A stretch of DNA of 64,000 nt from Pomacea canaliculata. Taxonomy: Eukaryota; Mollusca; Gastropoda; Architaenioglossa; Ampullariidae. A program made the position numbers and the translations under genes. The notes under the pieces are model-generated. The model searched no databases. It was not told the origin of the DNA and saw only the letters and a program-made list of their open reading frames with translations. Positions 51,501 through 60,362 of the stretch are shown here, one piece after another (the stretch's first letter is position 1; each line of letters begins with the position of its first letter). The stretch covers positions 1,736,001 through 1,800,000 of the forward strand of contig NC_037602.1 of assembly GCF_003073045.1 (NCBI RefSeq), written 5' to 3'.

Positions 51501-54500
51501 TGAGATTTTCATTTAAAGTAATATACTATCTACCAGAAAAGGGTCGTCTATCTGTCGATGAATATCAGGCCAGATGCCGTTCACTTCCCCCATAATAATG
51601 GCAGCCTGAAAATTGAAAAATAATGTTTTTTGTACTATCTTTGAATCTTTAATTTTTTATGCAATGGAGTTGGTTTCACCTATATTCACCAAGCTCTCAA
51701 ACACTGAAATTAAATTGATGTTTAAGACAGGTGTGTTTGTGTGTTATTATTGTTTTGTAATCCTATCGTAATCAATCATGAAATTTCACAATGGGCTGTC
51801 ATTCTTTTGAAACTTAAAGCACCCTAAAAGTCAACTCAGCTCAAGAAAAAATGTAAAAATTAAACTTAATAATAAAATTTTAAACACACTAAATTTTGCT
51901 GATCCTCCACAGATAGATATGGTACACCCTCTTTGGCTACAATCCTCCGACGCACATATCTGGCCATTTTTCCAAATGATGTGGGTTGCGTCTTGATTTC
52001 TTCCTGTACATTTAAAGGAACTGCATATGGAGCATCAGAATTTTTTTTTTCTCTTGAAACGATCCAATTAAATAGACCATAAGATGATATCAAATACAGC
52101 AATGAATTTATATTTTTTTTAAAAGCAGTAAACAAAAGCTATGAAAATAATTTTTAAATTAAAAAATTTTAATTTTAAATTTAATATTCTTAAAAAGTTG
52201 AGCATAAATATACACTATAGTTTCATTTAAATGAATAATAAAATCAATGTCTAATAATGTAAGTAGCTCAAAACATACAAATTTCAAACTTGAATAAGGT
52301 GTTTGTTTGAAGTTTGCCTGTTTAAAGTTGATCAGGCATAAGTTTTATCCATAAGTTGAATCCAATAACTAGCTTTATGACTCTTACATTTATTGGTGTT
52401 ATAGGTCTCTCCAACTCTGTGATCTTTTGTGGTTCTGGGTCTAGTAAATTGTGACGCCAAACAGAAAAAAAATGTTTCTGTCAAATTACTGTTTGTCAGT
52501 CTACTTCTTTTCCAGTATCACATACCCACACATCTTTCAGCACCTTGTTATCACTGACTGGGTAACAGTTTTTAATAGTAAACAGCACTTTGTTTTATGT
52601 TTACAATGTTAATGTATACAATGAATGCATACAAAAATTACCATCTTCATGTGGGTATGGTGCAAATAGTGACAAAGGCCCCAGCACACTGTTGATTCTC
52701 TTTTGAACATCAGACTGAAACAGATTTTTTTTTTTAATGTATATAATGCTCAATATTTTTGCATGCTATCCAACAAAAATAAATATTTTTAATTAAGTGA
52801 TATCTTAAATTTATCAATATAAGTATTCTGTGTGTGTGTGTGTGTCATCATGGGCACATGTACCTGAAAAGTACACAATAATGTGCAAAGAAATCAACAG
52901 GTGTCAGTCTTGGTATCTAAGCATGGCATTAATGAGTTTATTTAAATAGCTTACATTTCCATAGGCTGGCCATTTCAATGGGTAAAGATCATTTTCCTTT
53001 TCGGGATGCATAAATGATCTCAATCCACACATTGGCATCTCCAAAGTATGCTGAGATGCAAAGCGTTTTGCTTGCTTTTCACGTGAAGTTGGCATCTTTC
53101 CAAGCCTTGAAAAGACAAAGAAAATTGAAGGGAAATGGAACTTTACAATGTTATAACCAGCGCTACTTGATTATAGCTGGAATATTATACTACAACTATA
53201 ACAGTTGGCCATGGTTAGCTATGGCATGACACTATTTTGTAAGGTTAGCACTGGTCTTAACTTTGACCAATGAACTATTGAAACAGATGGTGACTGAAAA
53301 AAAAAATAAATAAAACAATTGCAAATGTGAAATATGTGGTGATCAAAATTACCTCTAGGTGGAAGTCTTTTCCTATCAAAGCAACCAACCATCTGCAGAC
53401 TTCCCCCCCCCCTCCCCAACTTGTCCACTGGACCCAGTTCCCATCAAGTTACATGTAGACTGTCTCGATGTCTTACTCCCTGCCCTCAATGAAATGGTAA
53501 ATGATAGCTTGTCCTCTGGCATCCTCCCATCTACATTCAAAACAGCCTTAGTGAAACTGCCATTAAAAAAGCCTACCCTCGACATCAACATATTAATTAC
53601 TGCTCAGTCTCAAATTTACCATTTCTTTCCAAAATCCTCAAGAAAGTAGTTCACAAGCAACTTTTATCCTATCTTAACTTTGAAAATTTTATTTCTTCAT
53701 CACAGTCTGCTGATCACCCTTCTCATAGCACTGAGACTGCCCTCTGGATAGAGGTGACATCTCATTTCTCATCATGTTAGAACTATGTGCTGCCTTTGAT
53801 ACTATAGATCACACTACTCTCATTCATAGACTCAGTACTCTCTATGGCATCTCAAGCTCCGCACTCCACTGATTTCACTCATATCTCTCAGTCAGTTAAA
53901 GTGGATGGCTGCAAGTCTTCACCAGTATTCGCTCAGGATCCCCAAGGTTCTATACTTAGTCTTATTCTCTTCATGATGTACATGAAGCCACTTATTACTC
54001 TAATTCAATCTTCCTCTATATCCAATCAACCCTTTGCTGATGACACTCAGCTGTAAACCAGCTGTTCTCCTTCTCGGGTACACACTGCTATCCAGAGCAT
54101 CCATGATCATATTTCTGATATTAGACTATGGATTACCCAAAACAAGTTAAAACTAAATGACAAAAAGTAGAAACTTTTATTTTTTCAAAGAGGAGAGCCA
54201 TAGTTTACTCTGTAATGCCTTTCTCTGTTTGGGTAGGCGACTTTAATGTTGCTTTTGTAACTTCAACACGTAATTTAGGTTACATAATGTCTGCTGACAA
54301 ATCTCTTGATAAGCACACGCTTATCACATCTGTCGTTCTGCATACTATGAGCTTCAGAAGATCAGCTCCACTCGCCATACTCTGTCCATCTCAACCAACA
54401 ACATTTTTGTTCAGTGTCCCTGTACTTACCTCGCTGTTCACTGGCTGTTATCTTTCCTTGATCATGATTAGTCTGTGCAGTGAGTGCGATCTATCTTGGT

Positions 54501-55555
54501 CGTGATGCTGCGCGTCAAAGTACCCATTACATACTATTACAGGCGAAGATGATGAATGAAATTCCCCAAGATGGCATATCTAAAAAACTACTACCTACGA
54601 TAAAAATAGATTAAGCATTCATAATTTTAATTAAAAGTAACTACAATTTATAGCTATAATAGTGATAAAGTGCACACTAAATATAAGCTTCTACTGCTCC
54701 CGAATAGTTCCACCAGTCCGCCATGATGGTTTACCCTCGCAACATGCTGAGTGCCGACTGGTAAATAAAGCAATGCCAAAAGAAGCTCGTAAAACGGTTG
54801 GTATGCTTTTGAAAGCAGCAATGATATAACTCACTGTAAGTCTGACTCCAAGAATCTGTCTATCTAACAATTTTAGAAGTAGAGGACTGCATGACGTTAA
54901 TTTTCAGCTCGATGCTGTTGCCAAGTTGATTGTCTTGGTCCAAGCCCACCTTGGTTAGCCAAGCAGCTGCCGCCTAGTGCATTATAAATGTCCCAAATAT
55001 AACCAACTTTTGTTAACAAAACATACTGTCAGCTTTAATAAATCCTACATAAACTTACTATATATTACAATAAAGTAAAGTGAATCTATGTGTAATATTT
55101 TCTCAACATACAACTCAGTCTTGGTTTACGTATGCTTTATAAACACGCTCTTTTAGTCGACTGATTCCAAACCCGTCTACTCTCTAATTCTTTTGTTCGC
55201 CTTTGTCTCTGGCAACAATGCATGGCATACAATGTTATAGGTTATTTTCCTCAGACTGTGAGTCCCTATAGCGTCTAGACTACAATTAATAGCACTCTAC
55301 TATTCGTTTGTAGTTCAGTGGCAGTTCTGCTGTGCGCTTACGTCCCTTATTAGAGTCGTTCTCGGCATTAAAAGAGCAGTGTTGGTCAGACTGCTTCCCT
55401 AGTTACTGTGCTGTTGCTGTATATTTTTAAGGACCACAAATGTTTAAAAGCTGTCTTAGAATACTCATGTTCAAAGTTAGTTTCGTCTATAAAAAGTACT
55501 GCCATTTCTATGGTTTTCTGAGATCTGAATAACTGTGTACTTACTTGAGCGGCAT
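30502..55555 (-). CDS. CCDC87: Coiled-coil domain-containing protein 87 orthologue
   Basis: Thirty-one coding exons, all GT..AG, join in phase to about 1,050 codons. Minus strand, 5' to 3': 55545-55555, 52955-53105, 52642-52714, 52388-52440, 51890-52003, 51534-51605, 51027-51123, 50667-50748, 50211-50355, 49854-49925, 49032-49122, 45291-45342, 43319-43361, 42854-42991, 41709-41874, 41245-41344, 40956-41019, 39987-40088, 39417-39533, 38558-38718, 38250-38301, 36680-36865, 36126-36268, 35789-35901, 33388-33505, 33059-33116, 32654-32800, 32383-32503, 31382-31443, 30853-30933, 30502-30669. Family resemblance: VCEMLFQHYL, NERGVFSGPANMSRLKAQL, DPVQKMKSIEQDLKD, RSKSEPVLTGGETLLEELG, DLPPLLQ, SDIRVSERVCLSSITL, NLDKNLFLSDEIHEVY, YASWLQWWKSTITSDDY, and NVNSVMLGGLG. 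Mouse Ccdc87 is testis-enriched and needed for normal sperm. The protein is about 200 residues longer than the mammalian one. Least certain junctions: the end of 41709-41874, the donor at 51027, and the acceptor at 35901. The identity rests on remembered family motifs. Confidence 0.82.
34040..34266 (+). mobile_element. LINE-like 3' end with (TGATT)n tail
   Basis: GTCTGTCTTGGGTATC, then GACAGACAATAAAGTCTGAT and repeated TTTGAT at the very end. This resembles the 3' ends of several non-LTR retrotransposon families, where an AATAAA-like word precedes a short repeat tail. The 5' limit is unclear. It lies in the CCDC87 intron between the exons at 33388-33505 and 35789-35901. Confidence 0.45.
34638..35103. 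mobile_element. Non-autonomous hAT-type DNA transposon (MITE-like)
   Basis: The left end is CATGGGTGAGCAAAG; the right end read inward is CAAGGGTGGGCAAAG, so 13 of 15 terminal bases match as an inverted repeat. These ends fit the CAGGGGTGGGCAAA-type termini of hAT elements. The flanking 8-mers TTATAGGT and GTATAAGT agree at 6 of 8 bases, consistent with a decayed 8-bp target duplication, the hAT length. The 466-bp interior has no transposase frame, so it would have moved only with help from an autonomous relative. It lies in a CCDC87 intron. Confidence 0.72.
37025..37645. repeat. GC-richer repeat-like insert in a CCDC87 intron
   Basis: Two blocks stand out from AT-rich intron. One is G-rich (37,025-37,300). 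The other (37,400-37,640) ends in AGCCCTAGGCAGATGCCTCG and CTGCCCCTAAGCACAGCCCT, wording that recalls termini of some DNA transposons. I could not find the matching opposite end, so class and limits are unresolved. Confidence 0.25.
43640..45230. repeat. Unclassified GC-richer block in a CCDC87 intron
   Basis: About 1.5 kb with composition unlike the surrounding intron. It holds a partial internal duplication: GTGTAGGTGATAAAA..GAACTGTG occurs twice, about 56 bp apart, near 44,054 and 44,110. A T-rich run lies at about 43,861-43,884. No coding frame matches a protein I know. It may be a decayed transposable element or an old segmental insert. Confidence 0.3.
45343..49031. other. Large CCDC87 intron, mostly unexplained
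   Basis: This is the longest internal intron of the gene. It contains a tRNA-like SINE head near 48.5 kb and a somewhat GC-richer stretch at about 46,020-46,640 that I could not classify. The rest is AT-rich with no exon-like frame. Confidence 0.5.
48440..48605 (-). mobile_element. tRNA-like SINE head
   Basis: On the minus strand, GGATAGCCAAGGGGTTAG resembles a pol III A box (TAGCCAAGGGG). About 35 bp later comes GGTTCAGTACC, close to the B-box consensus GGTTCRANNCC. The spacing fits a tRNA-derived promoter, but the sequence does not look like a foldable functional tRNA. The 3' limit and the tail are not clear. Confidence 0.4.
53355..54545 (+). mobile_element. Degenerate CR1/L2-like LINE, reverse transcriptase part
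   Basis: Translated pieces read in order as a LINE reverse transcriptase: DPVPIKLHVDCLDVLLPALN, SLSSGILPSTFKTALVKLP, then an AAFDTIDHTTLIHRL block, a PQGSILSLILFMMY block and FADDTQL, the catalytic YADD-like site with Y changed to F. These are spread over several frames with stops, so the copy is dead. It is truncated at both ends and sits antisense in CCDC87 intron 1. The wording places it in the CR1/L2/Rex group; I cannot say whether it is the same family as the 3' ends at 19.3, 21.8 and 25.2 kb, because it lacks that part. Confidence 0.85.
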
Positions 55556-55896
55556 TACTTTGACACTGATCGAGGGGTTTAAATTCCTGAACTTCAGTGA
55601 ATGTAAGAAAATTCCGAAAAAAGGAGGCACCTATAATAACATTAATGTAAATATTTATTCTAAATATATTTTGCTAATTTTTAATATTTGCACTGCTCTT
55701 TTATAGAACATCCGCTTAATCGCTTAATTTAAAATATCGTACATTAGCGTATATATAGCTTTGGCTGTGGTACATTAATTATTTCGATATATATAGCTAT
55801 TCGAATTAGATTTGCACAAGCATCAGCTATATTTAGAACAGAATGATGCTTAAATCCGTGTGAATTTAATGTTTTTAAACAGAAGGGAGATCAGCG
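55556..55896. promoter_or_regulatory. Shared head-to-head promoter region, CCDC87 / EXD1-like
   Basis: The CCDC87 start codon (minus) and the EXD1-like start (plus) are about 340 bp apart. The stretch is AT-rich, with TATATATAG words near 55,752 and 55,791. An acceptor-like TTTTTAAACAG at 55,872-55,882 and a minus-strand TTATTATAG near 55,630 suggest that 5' UTR exons exist on both sides, so the true start sites may lie within or beyond this interval. Confidence 0.4.
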
Positions 55897-56846
55897 ATGG
55901 GAAAGATACATGTGGTGTCCTGTAATGATGGAGCACAATGTGCGGCCCAGAAAGTGTTAATAGGGCGCAGCCTCTGGTGGGTGTTGCATGCACGGGTATC
56001 AATGTTGGACCGCAAGGTATTTGTTGTAAAGCAGATGCAGCAAAATAGTTATTCCTCAATGACATACTACTTAATGATATTGAGCAAAGGTTTCCTTAAA
56101 TCCAAGCAACCTCCATGTATGACAATATATAGTGATTCTCTTTAAACACACACAAATACAGAAAGATTCCAAGAATAAGACTCACACACGAAGATGAATT
56201 TATTTAGGACTTTGCTGCCCATTGACAGTACTTATGAATATCTTGGACACTGCTTTTGGAAAATCTATTTGACTTAACTGTTGTTCATTATCACATCAAA
56301 ACGACCATCTTTTAGCAGTATATTAGCTTGACTGAGACAAGTGAACTATAAACAATGAATAATATCTATATCAGGTCACCTTACCCTTGTGCTGGTTAGC
56401 ACTACAGACGGTGATGTTTTTGCCTTCGACGTGAAAACGTCCCCAGATGTTATGTATCAGGGACTCGGACGCTTGCTTCAAGCTGTTGATCTTTTAAAAG
56501 TAAGAACATTTTCCTTTTTTTGATCCCAGCATCTGGAATGCCTTTTTCCCGAACCCTTCATACAGCGACCATCTAGGAAGCTTTCAAGGCTGACCTTAAG
56601 ATTTACGATATGTGAATACCTCCAGTAACCATCAGTGGTCTTCTTTTTTCCACATCACATCTCACTTCCTCTTCTCCTTTCATTTCTTCCCCCCGCCCCT
56701 ATCCCGCTTTTGCAGTTTGTATTACAGTTTTTGTTTGTTGTGCTGCTCTTCTATTCAAATGCATTCACTGCATTCACCTCACACGCAAGAGAGAAAAATG
56801 AATAGAGGTGTTTCTATTGTTGTTGTTGTTGTTGTTGTTGTTGTTT

Positions 56847-56913
<67 letters not shown>

Positions 56914-59155
56914 GATAATTACTTTTTACTCTGTCTTACTCTGATTTAAAAGTTTTTAGATGTTGTTTGAAGTTGTTTTAACCAGGAAATGGTTTTTAAT
57001 TTGTTTTCTTGTTCTAAGAAATGTCTTAAGATTGCTGACGTAATTGTCCATTACTCGTGCATTTATCAATGTCTATATACTGATGCTAGCATTCCTTCCT
57101 TCAAAAGTAAGCGGGATCGATCAACAGGTTCTAAAGTGGAAATTTTTCGGTTAGGGAATCACCAAACGATAGGGGTAAAGAATAATCTAAGTTTCGATCC
57201 TATGTAGTGGGGTAAGCGAACGAGCATTTTTAGCACCAAGGGGTGTGTTATTTGAAAATAATTGAAATGTTAATGTTTCCCAGGTTGTTCACAATAGTGC
57301 ACCGCTGGTGGCAAACCTGTACTTCCAGTTTGGCATCAACATGCAGAGCGTCTTTGACACTCAGGTTACTTATCAGAAAGTGCAAGTTTATCTGTCGACC
57401 TACCTGTTTGACCATCAGTCTGTTCGTTTGTCCTTCCGTGTATCTGTTTCGTTTTATGTGTGTCTCTACCTGACGGTCTGTAAATCATTTTGCCTTTTCT
57501 TCGTCTCAGCCAGCTCTCTCTCTCTCTCACACACACACACATACATATGGCCTGCTTGTTCCATTATAATATATAGCATATCTTACTTTTTGTGAATTGT
57601 TCATACTTCATATATTATCTTTTCCGTCTCGAAACAAATTATCCTGAAAAGCGCGAGTTGCATTTGAAGGTGGCGTTCGCTGTTATTCTGGAAGATCAAA
57701 GTCTGGTTGGAAGACACGTTTCATTGCCGGCTTTGTGTGACAAGTGTGGTCTCCATGGTTACCACCCTTCGATTCAATTTCAAGTACGTTTCTGTGTTTT
57801 TGCATTGTCTTCATCACCAGCTGACTGGCTTTATAATACACTGACACTGCATTCGGTGCTTAAATTGTAGTTAGTGTTTGCAGCCATTTGTAATTCAAAT
57901 TATGTGTTTGAATTGAAAGGGAAATGGTTCTACCCACACTGACGATTGTTCCCAATCTTTGTCCTCACAGATTTACAGATATATACACCTCACTACGCTA
58001 TTCTAAACTACTTTAGGAGAGTTTGGTATATTTCACACCAGCAGGATCGTATCCCCTCATCCCAGATAATGTTTATGTTCAGAAGCTGTTAACGGAGGAC
58101 TGTAATGTATGGGCCCGCAGGCCGCTGACTCGAGAGATGCTCAACACAGCAGCTGCCATGGCACTGCCTCTGCCACCTTTGTACACGAAGCTGTCACGGT
58201 AAGAAGTGACAACACATTTTTCATTAGTCAGTGCGCAGATGTCTAGGGCGAAGAATGACAGCGACCCCACAATTTATTGTCCTCTGTCACGGTTGACTGG
58301 CTTTAGGCACGAGTCTGCCTTTTTCGTTGAACTCAGCGACCTCTTTTATTCAGAAAAAAAATGAGTTTAATAAACTGAACGGTTGAGATAGATTGTGAAG
58401 ATAATCTAGCTTGTCACAAGGTGTCCTAAAAAAACACAAAGCGACGATTACCTTTGACAAAAATAATGACAGGCTATATATATATACTATTAGTAATTAA
58501 TCGACTTTCCTGTGGCATACCGATGGGGTGACTGAGATGGGCATCTGTCCGCAAGCGAGAGAGGAACGGCAAAAAACAAACAAACAAACAAACAAACAAA
58601 CAAACAAAAAAAAACCCTTTTACTCTACTTTTATGTTTATTATGACTTTTCGATACTTTTGTACTTAATTCTTCTCAAGCTGTGTGATTCACACTACTAC
58701 TGATCTATACCCATATTTAAAATTAACACCAATTATCGGACTAGTTCTTTTGAAGTCCTCGTTAATTTGTCTTCTAAAAAACAAGCATTTCAAGATTTTA
58801 AGAAGAGATGGCGACCCTGGGAGTAGGGAGTGGGTTATAAGTTTGACCCCCGCGCCAAAGAGACACTGGGCATCCACTGCTTCACTGAACCATCGGCACG
58901 TGTGTTGATGATCTTAGCCGCGACTTTTGTTTTCACTGTGACAGGGCCATGGAAGAGAAGAGCTGGGAGAGGTTCCAAGTGCTAAATGCTGATACCTGTC
59001 TGAGCCTTATCAAAGGGCGATGTCGGGGTGCAGAAAAGGAGCATCACCACCAGACAGACAAACCTGATTCTCGACACCAGCTCCCGGTACTGAAACTGTC
59101 TCCTGCACAGAAGGTGCTGCTCACAGATAAAAAGTCTTCTGTGCAGCACTTTTAA
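55897..59155 (+). CDS. EXD1-like protein, 3'-5' exonuclease fold, probably inactive
   Basis: Exons: about 55883-56016, then 56375-56499, 57284-57364, 57670-57783, 58017-58198, 58945-59155; phases join from the first donor to the TAA. The protein reads as the DEDD (RNase D-like) fold: IHVVSCNDGAQCAAQKVL, VGVACTGINVG, LTLVLVSTTDGDVFAFDV, VVHNSAPLVANLYFQFGI, SVFDTQ, VSLPALCDKCGL, then the VWARRPLTREMLNTAAA block. The catalytic acids of all three motifs look replaced (CTG where D-x-E is expected; no Asp after VVHN; AAAMA in place of AAAD). Mouse EXD1 is likewise an inactive nuclease that serves as an RNA adaptor in piRNA production. Exon 1 has a frame break: MGKIHVV... and VGVACTG lie in different frames near 55,950. 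A shorter protein could start at 55,938 (about 263 residues). AATAAA signals lie at 59,214 and 59,245. EXD1 itself versus another EXD relative is unresolved. Confidence 0.62.
56816..56911. repeat. (GTT)n microsatellite
   Basis: About 95 bp of GTT/TTG repeat with one short interruption near 56,842, in an EXD1-like intron. It gives a poly-valine open frame that is an artefact. Confidence 0.95.
58571..58606. repeat. (AAAC)n microsatellite
   Basis: Eight or more CAAA units ending in an A run, in the last intron of the EXD1-like gene. Confidence 0.9.
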
Positions 59156-60267
59156 AGTCTTCTTAATTCTTGCTTAGAAGTGAAAACAGAGATTTTAAGG
59201 CCTGCTTTCGGAAAATAAAAGCTATTTCTGCTTCTTTTTTTATGAATAAACAGAAGTAAAACGGTTAAAATCTTGTGTTACGCACTTTACTAGATGCACA
59301 TGGAAACAATAAGCAGCATGCATCCACACACATGCATCCACCCGCGCGCACACACACGCATGCATCTCCACACACACATACACGCATCCACGCGTGCGCA
59401 CACACATCAAAATGCAGAGTTAGATGTCCTGCAATGATGCCCAGTCCAGCAGGAAGGGCGTTGATGACATAACAGGCTTATTGTTGATTAACACGGCCTC
59501 GGAGGAAGGCGACTCTTTTCCTGTCCACCATTAATCCATCGCTGTGTCTACGCTGACTCTCCTTCAACACAGTTGCCTGCTCTGCTTTTGCTCTGCCTCA
59601 AACACGGAATGTTTATAGGAGTGACTGTCATAAAGTGCCAAGAGCAGTGGGGTTAAACAGGATGTCCTGTCAGCAAGCTAGACAGGAGACCGATGACGTG
59701 TTCACTCCTTCACCAGGGAGGCGGTTACTTGGAAGTGCGTAGCTCCTCACAGACCACACAGATGTACAAGGGAAAGTGGACCCTGTACTGGGAGTTACAC
59801 ACGGACAGCATCCGGTACACACGGAATGAAATGCGCTGCACCCTCCAGGATACGAACATCTGTGGTGAACGCTGCCGAAGATTGAAGAACGCTTGAAGTA
59901 GATCATGTAAGTACAGATAGGCTGTGTACATGTTGAATGAACACTGACTCTGTGGTCTAATAGGTTCCTTAAAAAAAGTATTCGTTCAGTATAAAAACAA
60001 ATGTGCCAACAAGTTAAAATATATAATAATTTGAATGACAGTTTAAATAAGGAATTATTTAATCATTCGCCATTTCAGCGTACTCATAATACAGAAAATA
60101 AAAGTTCGCTCGCCTAACCTTTCTCCTAGTATCCAGGCGAAGACTTTTATGTTGTAAGGTACATTTTGAACAGACAATCAAATCAACCATCAAACAAAAA
60201 CAATAACAACAAAGCCGCAGATCTGTAGTGGTATTTTCCAGTTCTTTCTGTGATTTGTATTTTACAG
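59156..60267. other. Intergenic region between EXD1-like and the Toll-like receptor
   Basis: This holds the EXD1-like 3' UTR, a CA-rich tract (about 59,317-59,408) and the presumed receptor promoter. A plus-strand frame at 59,693-59,896 (MYKGKWTLYWELHTDSIRY, ending GERCRRLKNA) is followed by a strong donor-like GTAAGT at 59,908. It could be part of a 5' exon of the receptor or of an unknown gene. I do not recognise it. Confidence 0.4.
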
Positions 60268-60362
60268 CCGGGTTACAAGATTCAAAGGGTCAGGCAGCTA
60301 AAAGTAGAGCGTTTCTTGGGGGAACTCTGCTGAAAACGGACAAGAAAGCGACTGTGATCAAC

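Noticed and set aside
53359-54505. Possible host gene antisense in CCDC87 intron 1
   Set aside because: The pieces are reverse-transcriptase motifs of a dead LINE spread over several frames.
56612-56914. 100-residue frame ending in poly-valine
   Set aside because: It is the translation of the (GTT)n microsatellite in an intron.
58800-58930. Possible tRNA or SINE (GTTTGACCCCC B-box-like word)
   Set aside because: No convincing A box at the right distance and no tRNA fold.
60228-60362. Upstream in-frame ATG of the receptor
   Set aside because: A splice acceptor lies at 60,267 between this ATG and the signal peptide, so the ATG is probably intronic.
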